A stretch of DNA of 53,469 bases from Bacteroidaceae bacterium (GCA_017617805.1 JAFZVN010000088.1:1-53469); one strand, 5' to 3'. Positions 1 to 8,918 are shown, numbered from the stretch's first letter. The notes: generated by a model from the letters alone, not told the origin. A program made the numbers and translations.

Positions 1-1
1 A

Positions 2-313
2 GGTTATAAGGACGAGCTAAAACCCATGTTCAAATCAACTCCAACCCAATTCCAGACCATCATCTTCGCCTCTTCCGACACTCCGAATGTCGGAGACCAT
101 GACGGAGACGTGTCGGAGACGAAACTCACTGAGCGTCAGCAGAAAATCCTCAATCTCATCAAAGAGTCTCCGACAATAACAGGCAGACAAATGTCGGAGA
201 TATTGTCGGTGAGCCAACGCACCATCGAACGTGACCTTTCTGCTTTACAAAAGATAGGTATTCTTAAGCGTGAAGGCAAGGATAATGATGGGTTATGGAT
301 AGTGCTTTATTAA
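2..313 (+). CDS. C-terminal part of probable AlbA/Schlafen-type ATP-binding regulator (partial)
   Basis: The frame is open through the left edge: codons from base 2 read GYKDELKP before the first Met at 26, so this is the end of a longer gene. The visible 104 residues start with a tail like that of Bacteroidetes AlbA_2 (Schlafen-like) putative DNA-binding ATP-binding proteins. A short acidic linker follows, then a winged helix-turn-helix (about residues 45-95 of the stretch from Met26) with 'LTERQQKILNLIKES', 'GRQMSEILSVSQRTIERDL' and 'LKREG'. That HTH is clear and suggests DNA binding; the AlbA family assignment rests on memory of typical C-termini. The linker DNA repeats the 9-mer tgtcggaga three times (88, 111, 192) and its inverse once (167). 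The gene adjoins an AT-rich RelA/SpoT gene and an IS remnant, so the region looks accessory. Confidence 0.7.
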   Translation, partial: GYKDELKPMFKSTPTQFQTIIFASSDTPNVGDHDGDVSETKLTERQQKILNLIKESPTITGRQMSEILSVSQRTIERDLSALQKIGILKREGKDNDGLWIVLY

Positions 314-349
314 GTTTGGTGTAATAAGTATTAGTTTGAATTATTTGCA

Positions 350-1684
350 ATGTTAGCACAAACAACCTCTTCAAAAACATACTCAAAGGGTGACTATAAA
401 AGATTGAGTGATCGTATTAGGAAGAATCCTAATAATATTGAATCTGCCGATTACGAAATGCTACAAGCATTGCGATTAACATATAAAGATTCGTTGGCCA
501 TAGTATTTAACACATTAGACAGACTTGCACATGGAATTGATAAAGACTGTGTTTGTACCTACAGAATTAAGCGTATTGAATCCATTATCAGCAAACTACT
601 TCGTTTCCCAGACATGGAAGTACAGAGAGTTGCAGATATTGCTGGGTGTAGGTGTATTATGACAAATACAAATCAAGCAGTCGAATTGTATGAAAAAATT
701 ATAAAATCGTCAAACAAGTTGCCTTTTTCAATCAAAGGAGATCCAGACAGACATAATTACATAAATCATCCTAAAGAAGATGGTTATCGCTCAATACATT
801 TAATAGTTCAATTAAACGACGAAGGCAAAAAAGTAATAGAAATTCAAATAAGAAGTCTCGAACATCACAATTGGGCCACATTAGTTGAGATTTCTGATGT
901 TATCTTTAATTCGAAGCTTAAAGAATATGGTCCGAAAGTGGAGCCAGAGTTATATGAGTTCCATAAAATATTGTCAAAACCTGATTGTGATCTTACAATT
1001 CAGGATTATACTCAGATAGCTGAAATTTCTGGAAAATATAAGTACCTTGAAAAGATAGGTTCAATTTTCTCTGCTAACACAATTGAATTGAGGCAGCAGC
1101 GGAATAAATTGAAAATGAGTAAAATATGTTTCTTTCTTATTTCAACAGGCTCTGATGGTAAGCCTTTGCTAAGGGGCTTTAAAAATTTTGATGATGCAGA
1201 AACTGCATATTTTGAATGGTTCTCTAACAATTCTGACAACAAAAATATTGTCCTAACGCATTTAAATAAAACAAGTTTTGATAAGTTAAGTATAGCTTAC
1301 TCAAATTACTTCCTCACATATAATGCGACAACGCTAAGAATTCTCCAAGCAATATCAATAGTTGCTACAAATGCATACAACCATTTTGTGTTATCGAAGT
1401 TTAAAAAATATTACAAAGCATTTTGGTATATAGTCACGATCTGGTTTGGAGATAAATTAAAGGAAGCTAATTTCTTTAACCACGATATCGATATACGAAA
1501 AAGTAGACAGAAAAAGAATGAATGGTCATCTTCAATTCTTTCCAGTGTATATAGTATAAATAGAATTGTCATAGATATGCAGAAGAGATTCTCGACGAAT
1601 CCATTCTATTTCATAATGAAACTTGCCAAAAATGAAATAGATAAGAAACTTTCACGAGGGATTGTATATTTAAGAAGAGATTAA
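350..1684 (+). CDS. RelA/SpoT-domain protein, candidate toxSAS-type toxin
   Basis: A 444-residue protein with a single RelA/SpoT nucleotidyltransferase domain at about residues 65-200. Visible motifs are 'RIKRIESIISKLLRF', 'VADIAGCRCIM', a G-loop-like 'NYINHPKEDGYRSIHLIV' and 'EIQIRSLEHHNWATLVEI'. There is no HD hydrolase, TGS or ACT domain, so it is neither a long Rel nor a SpoT. It is also too long for a plain small alarmone synthetase: about 240 residues without a recognised domain follow the synthetase. Proteins of this form occur as toxSAS toxins (pyrophosphorylating tRNA or making alarmones) and as CapRel phage-defence proteins. The gene is visibly more AT-rich than the genes downstream and lies between a partial regulator and an IS30 remnant, which suggests horizontal acquisition. 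No separate antitoxin ORF is apparent, so the C-terminal region could be regulatory. Domain call is secure; toxin or defence role is inference. Confidence 0.8.
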   Translation: MLAQTTSSKTYSKGDYKRLSDRIRKNPNNIESADYEMLQALRLTYKDSLAIVFNTLDRLAHGIDKDCVCTYRIKRIESIISKLLRFPDMEVQRVADIAGCRCIMTNTNQAVELYEKIIKSSNKLPFSIKGDPDRHNYINHPKEDGYRSIHLIVQLNDEGKKVIEIQIRSLEHHNWATLVEISDVIFNSKLKEYGPKVEPELYEFHKILSKPDCDLTIQDYTQIAEISGKYKYLEKIGSIFSANTIELRQQRNKLKMSKICFFLISTGSDGKPLLRGFKNFDDAETAYFEWFSNNSDNKNIVLTHLNKTSFDKLSIAYSNYFLTYNATTLRILQAISIVATNAYNHFVLSKFKKYYKAFWYIVTIWFGDKLKEANFFNHDIDIRKSRQKKNEWSSSILSSVYSINRIVIDMQKRFSTNPFYFIMKLAKNEIDKKLSRGIVYLRRD

Positions 1685-1710
1685 AAAATAACTGTCAATG
1701 ATGGAATTAG

Positions 1711-2022
1711 CAGTTTCCGATTGAATTCGCAGGACTTATAAAGACTATAACAACAGACAACGGAACGGAATTCTGCAACCACAAGGCAATAGCAATGGGG
1801 CTGGACACCACTGTCTACTTCACAGATCCGTATGCATCATGGCAGAAAGGAGCCATAGAGAATGCAAACGGACTCATCAGACAATATATACCCAAGTCAA
1901 CACCAATAAAACATCTAAAAGACAGCGACATCGATGAAATCACAACGAAAATCAACACGAGGCCAAGAAAAAAACTCAATTTCTCAACACCAATGGAGGA
2001 GTTTTTCAATTACTTGTTGTAA
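1711..2022 (+). pseudogene. IS30-family transposase remnant (C-terminal part)
   Basis: Open reading from just after the in-frame stop at 1708-1710 to a stop at 2020-2022. The product holds the IS30-type DDE core and C-terminus: 'IKTITTDNGTEF' with the second catalytic Asp, then 'YASWQKGAIENANGLIRQY' with the catalytic Glu, then a typical 'RPRKKLNF' ending. The N-terminal HTH and first catalytic Asp are absent, and stops occur immediately upstream, so this is a dead fragment. The sequence after the stop, around 2023-2049, looks like the right end of such an element. Confidence 0.85.
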
Positions 2023-2049
2023 ATTTGCACTTGCTTGTTGAATTCGCAG
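1721..2049. repeat. 12-bp direct repeat ttgaattcgcag bracketing the IS30 remnant
   Basis: The same 12 bases occur at 1721-1732 and 2038-2049. The left copy lies inside the transposase frame at its broken edge; the right copy lies in the expected end of the IS. Recombination or deletion between such copies could have removed the 5' part of the element. The right copy may alternatively be part of the inverted end of the IS. Confidence 0.5.
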
Positions 2050-2211
2050 CGTGTTTATAAAAGTTAAAAACGTTAAATCTTCATCTTCTTAAATCTCTAA
2101 AGAACCTTGCGCTGCCATTTTTCTACCGTTTAAGACGTAAATAGCTGATAGAAAGAGATTTGCAAATACTCAAACTGTAAGAATCTGACTTCCATTACTA
2201 TTCCCCAGAGT

Positions 2212-4596
2212 GTGACTAGCATTGGTGAAGCCGCTTTCTATGGTTGTGGTAAATTGACTACAATGAATGTTGATGAAAGAAACACAAAATATGATTCCCG
2301 TAACCATTGTAATGCTATAATAGAGACCTCAACAAATACGCTAATAAGTGGATTTAGCACGACCATTATCCCTAATAGCGTGACAAGTATCGCAAATTAT
2401 GCATTCGCTTACTTAAATAACTTGAGTATGACCTCTATTGTTATCCCCAATAGCGTAAAAAAAATTGGGAAATCCTCTTTTCGTAGCTGTTTGAAATTAA
2501 CATCAGTAGAAATTCCGAATAGTGTGGAAAGTATCGGTGATTATGCTTTCTGTGATTGTAAAGATCTGACTTCCATTACTATCCCAAACAGTGTAAAAAT
2601 AATTAGCGAAGGTGCGTTCGATGGATGCAGTAGCCTGCCTTCAATCACAATTCCTAAAGGGGTGACAAGTATTGGCTATGCGCCTTTTGCTAACTGTAAG
2701 GTTCTGACATCTGTTGTTTCAGAAGTAGAAGAACCCTTCTCTATTGATAATATGACTTTCTCCAATATCTCGTCATCTTGTACGCTTACTGTTCCATATG
2801 GTAAAAGGGATGCATACATTGCTAAAGGCTGGACGGCAGATGTGTTTAAGGGTGGTATTATAGAAGCTGCGCCAGATATAAATATGACCAACACTCTCTC
2901 CATAACCGATATAACCGCTCAAATCGGCACACAAATTGATTTACCAGTGTCATTAACCAACACAGAGAAGATTGTAGCTGCCCAATTTGATTTATATTTG
3001 CCAACGGGAGTAACGTGTCTGAAGGTAGCTTGTACAGATCGTGCGCCTTTGTCCTCTACGTCTGCAAGCCAAAATAATGAAGGAGTATATCGTATTGTAG
3101 TTTCCTCCCTTAGTAACGAAGTAATCACTGGAACGGATGGAGTGCTGATGAACATTACATTAAATGTGGATGCGAGCGTTTCCACTGATAATTATAGCAT
3201 ACGCCTCACAAATATAGTTTTTTCTACTAGAGAAGAACAACCTATACATCCAGCAGATGCGAATGCGACACTTTCTATCATTGAAAACCTACTGCCTACA
3301 AGTTACCAGCTAATCTACAAAGTGGATGATGACATCTACAAGACCTACGAAGTGGAGTATGGAGCAAGCATTACACCTGAGGCTGCGCCAACCAAAGAGG
3401 GCTATGTGTTCTCTGGCTGGAGCGAAATGCCTGAGACGATGCCAGACCATGATGTGGTTGTGACAGGCAAGTTCTGCTCAACTGCCAATAGGATGGAGAT
3501 TAAGCCGAAGGAAGTCTGCATAGGCAGAACGGCTGTGCTGCCCGTTGAATTGATTAATGACGCAGCTGTCAAAGCTTTCGAGTTTGAAGTTTCTTTGCCT
3601 GATGGCATCATGCTGACAGATTGTGAACTGACTACCAGAAAGGGGAGTGACCATAAAGTCTATTTCTCTCAACTCGCCAATGGTAAATACAAAGTAATGT
3701 CGTATGCAACTCCTTCCATGCCATTCAGCGGGAATGAAGGCGAAATCGTCAACTTGATTCTTGATGTAAGCAGCACGATGGAGAAAGGTGTCTATAATGT
3801 CAGCATCAAGAATATAGAGCTGACCTCGACGGATGTTGCAGCCATCATCCTGGCAGATGTGAATGCTCAATTGATAGTCACAGAAATTTTGCCAGGTGAT
3901 GCGAATGGAGATGGAAGGGTGTCTGTGACAGATGTGGTTTCTATCGTAGATTATATCACAGGTAACCCACCAGCCCAATTTGTCGCTGATGCAGCTGATG
4001 CAAACGGAGACGGAATCATCAATATCTTTGACGTGACCAAGACGGTGAACATCATCCTTGGATTCGATGATGAGGAAGAAATGGAATCAAAAGCACGAGA
4101 GGACGCTCATACATCTTCCGCTACACTGTTCACTTCGATGGAGAACGGACGCACTGACCTCATGCTGGAAAGAGTTGATGATTTCATCGCCATGCAGTTC
4201 GATGTGGTGGTACCTGAAGGAACAGAACTGCTTGATGTACGCCTCCACAGTGTTGCCGACCATGCTATGGCATTTGGACGTACGGGTGAAAACCGCTACA
4301 CGGTCATCGCCTATTCAATGAGCAATGCCACCTTCCGCACGACAGATGATGCCCTTGCTGCTTTGCTGTTCTCTGATGAGAAGGCCGCATCCATCGAGAA
4401 TGCCACTTTCGTCACCAAAGATGGACGTTGCGTAGGTATGGATGTCGCTAACCTTAGCACAGGTATTGCGACCGTGAAGGGTGAACGTAGTTCGGATGCA
4501 GTCTATACGTTGTCTGGACAATTTGTCGGAACCGACACGAAGCCTTTATCCAAGAGCGTTTATATTCGTGGTGGAAGAAAGATCATCGTGAAATAA
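2212..4596 (+). CDS. BspA-type LRR / cohesin-like / dockerin surface protein, 5'-truncated
   Basis: The reading frame is open from 2152, and the codons before the GTG at 2212 already spell LRR sequence ('NCKNLTSITIPQSV'), so GTG 2212 is only a formal start and the true N-terminus with signal peptide is missing. Order of parts: four to five BspA-like LRR_5 repeats ('IPNSVESIGDYAFCDCKDL'), a cohesin-like beta domain (about 225-365), one 61-residue Flg_new/InlB-like repeat (about 368-430), a second cohesin-like domain, a type I dockerin at about 562-617 with two calcium loops ('DANGDGRVSVTD' and 'DANGDGIINIFD'), a third beta domain, and a tail ending 'VYIRGGRKIIVK' like Prevotella C-terminal sorting tails. 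Stops at 2131, 2146 and 2149 and the nearby IS30 fragment suggest loss of the 5' end, so it is possibly a pseudogene. It shares repeat and tail type with the next gene, 14 bp downstream. Confidence 0.75.
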   Translation: MTSIGEAAFYGCGKLTTMNVDERNTKYDSRNHCNAIIETSTNTLISGFSTTIIPNSVTSIANYAFAYLNNLSMTSIVIPNSVKKIGKSSFRSCLKLTSVEIPNSVESIGDYAFCDCKDLTSITIPNSVKIISEGAFDGCSSLPSITIPKGVTSIGYAPFANCKVLTSVVSEVEEPFSIDNMTFSNISSSCTLTVPYGKRDAYIAKGWTADVFKGGIIEAAPDINMTNTLSITDITAQIGTQIDLPVSLTNTEKIVAAQFDLYLPTGVTCLKVACTDRAPLSSTSASQNNEGVYRIVVSSLSNEVITGTDGVLMNITLNVDASVSTDNYSIRLTNIVFSTREEQPIHPADANATLSIIENLLPTSYQLIYKVDDDIYKTYEVEYGASITPEAAPTKEGYVFSGWSEMPETMPDHDVVVTGKFCSTANRMEIKPKEVCIGRTAVLPVELINDAAVKAFEFEVSLPDGIMLTDCELTTRKGSDHKVYFSQLANGKYKVMSYATPSMPFSGNEGEIVNLILDVSSTMEKGVYNVSIKNIELTSTDVAAIILADVNAQLIVTEILPGDANGDGRVSVTDVVSIVDYITGNPPAQFVADAADANGDGIINIFDVTKTVNIILGFDDEEEMESKAREDAHTSSATLFTSMENGRTDLMLERVDDFIAMQFDVVVPEGTELLDVRLHSVADHAMAFGRTGENRYTVIAYSMSNATFRTTDDALAALLFSDEKAASIENATFVTKDGRCVGMDVANLSTGIATVKGERSSDAVYTLSGQFVGTDTKPLSKSVYIRGGRKIIVK

Positions 4597-4610
4597 ATCT
4601 GTAAGGCATT

Positions 4611-7600
4611 ATGGGAAAAAGATATTTATTGTTGATGTTAGGACTGCTTGTCCTTGTGTGCGGATTACGTGCAGAGGACAAGCTCTACATCGAAGATTTC
4701 GTCATCCGTCAGGGCGAGACGAAGACAGTGGAAGTGATGCTCGACAATCCCGATGTGGCCTACAGGGATATGCAGTTCAATCTCTATCTGCCAGCAGGTG
4801 TCAGCATCGCAAAGAATCAGGACGGTCGTTTCCTTGTTAGTTTGGGAAGCCGATGCACCTCAAATCATTCCACAGTGGTGACATGGCAAAATGATCACTA
4901 TGTGGTAGTGCTCTACAGTGGTGGCAGAGCGGCACTTGGTGGAAACAGCGGTGCAGTCATGAGCCTTACATTGGAGGCTGATGCCAATGCTGCCATTGGG
5001 AAGAAGGAGGGGCAATTCCGCAATGTCAGCCTCTCGAAAGTCAATGCCACTGGTCCCACCTATGAGGGATTCTCGTTCAATGTGACTGTGAGTGGTGCAT
5101 TACATACGTTGACTTATGTGGTGGATGGTCAGACGTATAAGACTTACGAGGTGGAGTATGGTGCAAGCATCACAGCGGAAACTGCGCCATCCAAGGAAGG
5201 TTATTCTTTCACAGGATGGAGTGAAATACCTGCAACGATGCCAGCGAAAGACGTGATGGTGATTGGTACATTCAGCGTCAACAAATATAAGTTGATTTAT
5301 ACTGTAGATAGTAAGGAATACAAATCCTACGAAGTGGAGTATGGCACAAGCATCACAGCAGAAGTCGCACCGACTAAGGAGGGTCACACCTTTTCAGGTT
5401 GGAGCGAGATACCTGCAACGATGCCAGCCAAGGATGTGACTGTGACAGGAACATTTTCAAAGGGGGCTTACCAAATCGTATATGTGGTGGATGGTCAGAC
5501 TTATAAGATCATCCGTATGGACTTTGGTAGCACCATCACACTAGAAGATGCTCCCACCAAGGAAGGCTATACATTCTCTGGATGGAGTGAGATACCCGAA
5601 ATGATGCCAGCTAAGGATGTGACTGTGATTGGTACATTCAGCATCAATAAATATAAGCTGACTTATTCCGTAGATGGTAAGGAATACAAATCCTACGAAG
5701 TGGAGTATGGTACAAGCATCACAGCTGAGGCTGTACCAACAAGAGAAGGTTCTACTTTCTCAGGCTGGAGTGAAATCCCAGCGACGATGCCAGCGAAAGA
5801 TGTGAGTGTGACAGGAACGTTCAGCATCAATAAATACACGTTGACATACATTGTGGATGGTGAAACCTACAAGTCATACGAGTTGGAGTATGGAGCAAAT
5901 ATTTCAGCAGAGGCTGCACCAACAAAGGAAGGCTACACTTTCTCTGGTTGGAGTGATATTCCTGCAACTATGCCTGCGAAGGATGTGACAGTAACAGGTT
6001 CTTTCACTAAGGGAGCATATCAAATCATTTACTTGGTGGATGGACAAACGTACAAAACCATCCGTATGGATTTCAATAGCAGTATCACACCAGAGGACAA
6101 TCCGACCAAGGAAGGCTACACCTTCTCTGGTTGGAGTGAAATCCCTGTCACGATGCCAGCAAAGGATGTGACGGTGACAGGTTCATTCACTATCAACAAG
6201 TACAAACTGGTTTATCAAGTTGATGGTAAAGAATACAAGTCTTACGAGATAGAGTTTGGCTCCACCATCACAGCAGAAACTGCACCAACCAAGGAGGGGC
6301 ATACCTTCTCTGGTTGGAGCGAGATACCTGAAGCGATGCCAGCTAAGGATGTGACCGTGACAGGAACATTCAGCGTCAACAAATATAAGCTGACTTATAC
6401 TGTGGATGGCAAGGAATACAAATCTTACGAGATGGAATATGGAGCAAGCATTACAGCAGAAGCTGCACCAATCAAGGACGGCTACACCTTCTCTGGCTGG
6501 AGTGAAATCCCAGCGACGATGCCAGCGAAAGATGTGAGTGTGGCAGGAACGTTTACCATTAACAAATACACGTTGACATACATTGTAGATGGTGAAACAT
6601 ACAAGACATACGAAGTGGAGTATGGAGCAAGCATCGTGGCAGAAGATGCTCCCACCAAGGAGGGACACTCCTTCTCTGGCTGGAGCGAGATACCTGCGAC
6701 GATGCCAGCGAAGAACGTGACTGTGACAGGTTCCTTCTCTAAGGGTGCATATCAGATTATTTACATGGTGGATGATCAGACTTACAAGATCATCCGTATG
6801 GACTTTGGTAGCAGCATCACACCAGAAGATGCTCCCACCAAGGAAGGCTACACTTTCTTTGGCTGGAGCGAAATACCTGCAACGATGCCAGCGAAGGACG
6901 TAACTGTTACTGGAACATTCACCATCAATAAGTATAAGCTGACTTATCAAGTAGATGGTCAAGAATACAAATCTTACGAGATAGAGTATGGAACTAACAT
7001 CACAGCAGAAACTGCACCAACCAAGGAGGGACACACCTTCTCTGGCTGGAGCGAAATTCCTGCAACGATGCCGGCCAAGGATGTGACTGTGACAGGTTCA
7101 TTCTCCAAAGGAACTTACCAAATCACATACGTGGTGGATGGACAGACTTACAAGACTATCCGTATGGACTTTGGTAGCACCATCATACCAGAAGATGCTC
7201 CCACCAAGGAAGGCTACACATTCTCTGGATGGAATGAGATTCCTGCAACAATGCCAGCTAAGGATGTGACTGTGATTGGTACATTCAGCATCAACAAATA
7301 TAAGCTGACATACACTGTAGATGGTGAGACTCACAAGACATACGAAATGGAATATGGTACAAGCATCACAGCAGAGGCTGCGCCAACCAAGGAGGGTCAC
7401 ACCTTCTCTGGCTGGAGTGAAATCCCAGCGACGATGCCTGCGAAGGATGTGATAGTGACAGGTTCATTCACCATCAACAAATACACTTTGACATACATTG
7501 TTGATGGCGAGAGCTACAAGACATACGAAGTGGAATATGGAGCAAGTATCACAGCAGAAGATGCACCAGCTAAGGAAGGCCATACATTCTCTGGTTGGAG

Positions 7601-8672
7601 TGAGATACCTGCAACTATGCCAGCGAAGGATGTGATAGTGACAGGAACCTTTATTCCACTGCCAAATTCAGAGTTGATTATTCAATTGGAGGAAGGTTGG
7701 AACTGGATTTCCCACAATGTCGCCAATAGTTTGAATCCAACAGAGGTGTTTGGAGAGAACGTGATAGAAGTGAAGAACCAGACGAAGGGACTCATCAGAG
7801 ACACTCAATATGGTATGGTGGGCAACCTGAAGGAATTAGTAGCAACAGAAGCCTATAAGGTGAAGACAACGGAGGCAGATACGGAACCCTATCAGCTTTC
7901 GGATCAGCTTTTCGATACAGAAGCCCATGCCATCAACTTGAAGAAGGGTTGGAACTGGATAGGCTATCCAATGGCTAACGAAGCTACCATAGAGGATGCC
8001 TTGAAGGGCTTCACACCTATGGAAGGTGACTGCATTGTAGGACAGGATGATTTCTCCACTTACACAGGTAGTTCATGGGATGGCTTGTTAGTGGTTCTTA
8101 CCCCAGGCAAGGGCTATATGTACAGGTCTGGTGAAACGAAATCCGTTCATTTCAGCAAAACTGCTGAAGCCAAAGCAAGAGAGGCGAAAGCAAGGATAGA
8201 AGAGACAGCTGAAAGCTCATGGACTTGCGACATTCATAAGTATCCAAACAGAATGCCGACTATTGCTCGTCTTTATATAAAAGATGTGGAGGCTGATGCG
8301 AGCGATTATGATGTTGCTGCCTTCTGTGGTGATGAGTGCAGAGGTGTGGGCAAGGTGGTGAAAGGTGTGCTGATGATGAATGTGTGTGGCGAAGGCGGAG
8401 AGGACATCACATTCAAGGCTATCGACAAGACGTCGGGCATCGTGCTGAACATCCAAGAGAGCGTCTCTTTCTCAGGCGATGTGCTGGGGGCTTACACTGA
8501 GCCTTTCAGGTTAACTATTAGTGGAGAATCTATCACCGGCATTGCCACCATCAAGAGCGAAACAGCTGTGGATGCCATCTACAATGTGGCTGGCCAGCGT
8601 ATCTCTACAGATAAGCAGACCTTGTCAAAGGGTGTGTATATATATCAAGGTAAGAAGGTCATGATCAAGTGA
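4611..8672 (+). CDS. Secreted multi-repeat (InlB/Flg_new-type) surface protein
   Basis: A 1353-residue exported protein. It opens with a signal peptide ('MGKRYLLLMLGLLVLVCGLR'), then a cohesin-like domain to about residue 163. Fourteen tandem 61-residue repeats follow (DNA 5100-7661) with the core 'APTKEGYTFSGWSEIPATMP', the Flg_new/InlB B-repeat type common on Bacteroidetes surface proteins. After the repeats come two 'GWNWI' segments (about 1027 and 1120), a beta-rich domain, and the tail 'KGVYIYQGKKVMIK', resembling a Prevotella type A-like sorting signal. The start Met is supported by the signal peptide. It lies 14 bp after the truncated LRR/dockerin gene and shares its repeat and tail, so the two are likely related by duplication or recombination. 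A surface adhesin or carbohydrate-binding role is inference; no catalytic domain is visible. Confidence 0.88.
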   Translation: MGKRYLLLMLGLLVLVCGLRAEDKLYIEDFVIRQGETKTVEVMLDNPDVAYRDMQFNLYLPAGVSIAKNQDGRFLVSLGSRCTSNHSTVVTWQNDHYVVVLYSGGRAALGGNSGAVMSLTLEADANAAIGKKEGQFRNVSLSKVNATGPTYEGFSFNVTVSGALHTLTYVVDGQTYKTYEVEYGASITAETAPSKEGYSFTGWSEIPATMPAKDVMVIGTFSVNKYKLIYTVDSKEYKSYEVEYGTSITAEVAPTKEGHTFSGWSEIPATMPAKDVTVTGTFSKGAYQIVYVVDGQTYKIIRMDFGSTITLEDAPTKEGYTFSGWSEIPEMMPAKDVTVIGTFSINKYKLTYSVDGKEYKSYEVEYGTSITAEAVPTREGSTFSGWSEIPATMPAKDVSVTGTFSINKYTLTYIVDGETYKSYELEYGANISAEAAPTKEGYTFSGWSDIPATMPAKDVTVTGSFTKGAYQIIYLVDGQTYKTIRMDFNSSITPEDNPTKEGYTFSGWSEIPVTMPAKDVTVTGSFTINKYKLVYQVDGKEYKSYEIEFGSTITAETAPTKEGHTFSGWSEIPEAMPAKDVTVTGTFSVNKYKLTYTVDGKEYKSYEMEYGASITAEAAPIKDGYTFSGWSEIPATMPAKDVSVAGTFTINKYTLTYIVDGETYKTYEVEYGASIVAEDAPTKEGHSFSGWSEIPATMPAKNVTVTGSFSKGAYQIIYMVDDQTYKIIRMDFGSSITPEDAPTKEGYTFFGWSEIPATMPAKDVTVTGTFTINKYKLTYQVDGQEYKSYEIEYGTNITAETAPTKEGHTFSGWSEIPATMPAKDVTVTGSFSKGTYQITYVVDGQTYKTIRMDFGSTIIPEDAPTKEGYTFSGWNEIPATMPAKDVTVIGTFSINKYKLTYTVDGETHKTYEMEYGTSITAEAAPTKEGHTFSGWSEIPATMPAKDVIVTGSFTINKYTLTYIVDGESYKTYEVEYGASITAEDAPAKEGHTFSGWSEIPATMPAKDVIVTGTFIPLPNSELIIQLEEGWNWISHNVANSLNPTEVFGENVIEVKNQTKGLIRDTQYGMVGNLKELVATEAYKVKTTEADTEPYQLSDQLFDTEAHAINLKKGWNWIGYPMANEATIEDALKGFTPMEGDCIVGQDDFSTYTGSSWDGLLVVLTPGKGYMYRSGETKSVHFSKTAEAKAREAKARIEETAESSWTCDIHKYPNRMPTIARLYIKDVEADASDYDVAAFCGDECRGVGKVVKGVLMMNVCGEGGEDITFKAIDKTSGIVLNIQESVSFSGDVLGAYTEPFRLTISGESITGIATIKSETAVDAIYNVAGQRISTDKQTLSKGVYIYQGKKVMIK
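5100..7661 (+). repeat. Fourteen coding tandem repeats of 183 bp
   Basis: Fourteen in-frame copies of 183 bp (61 residues) with no spacer. Two unit types are visible: A units begin K-Y-[KT]-L (or L-H-T-L) and carry 'YEVEYG'-like cores; B units begin [AT]-Y-Q-I and carry 'IRMDFGS'. B units are copies 3, 6, 10 and 12. Each copy before a B unit ends in S/T-K-G, while copies before A units end in I/V-N. Copy identity is high enough for slippage or unequal crossing-over to change the number. Confidence 0.95.
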
Positions 8673-8694
8673 TCCTTTCATGATACAGTTAATG

Positions 8695-8863
8695 AAGGTG
8701 GGTGCTCAGACTGGGTATCCACCTTTATGGTTTCTCCAAGGCACCCTCCTGATTTGGGAGAGTGCCTGTGTCTGCAATAAGGGGTGGACGAAATGGCTAC
8801 CCCTGAGGAATGGTCAATAGGAAGAGCTGGCATCGCGATTTGCGATGTCAGGTCTGACCTGAC
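8695..8863 (+). other. Chain of five hairpins in the 3' region, possible structured RNA
   Basis: No gene is visible in 8673-8960. Instead, consecutive inverted repeats can be paired by eye: 8695-8707 with 8713-8725 (13 pairs, three G-U), 8739-8749 with 8757-8767 (11 positions, one mismatch), 8780-8785 with 8799-8804, 8831-8836 with 8842-8847, and gtcaggt 8847-8853 with acctgac 8857-8863. None is followed by a strong T-run, so these are not simply terminators. It may be a structured 3' UTR or small RNA of the upstream gene, or a piece of repetitive palindromic DNA. Confidence 0.5.
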
Positions 8864-8918
8864 CCGACGAAATGTCTCCCTAAAAGCAAAATAATAGAAA
8901 AAAGATTTGAAAGATTCT

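Noticed and set aside
6183-7034. Long minus-strand ORF (283 codons) inside the repeat-protein gene, with similar ones at 5100-5387 and 7098-7400
   Set aside because: They mirror the tandem repeats of the + strand gene; repeats keep the opposite frame open by chance. No signal or family likeness.
5100-7661. Regular repeats that could be mistaken for a CRISPR or satellite array
   Set aside because: Units are 183 bp, contiguous and translated in one frame; there are no unique spacers.
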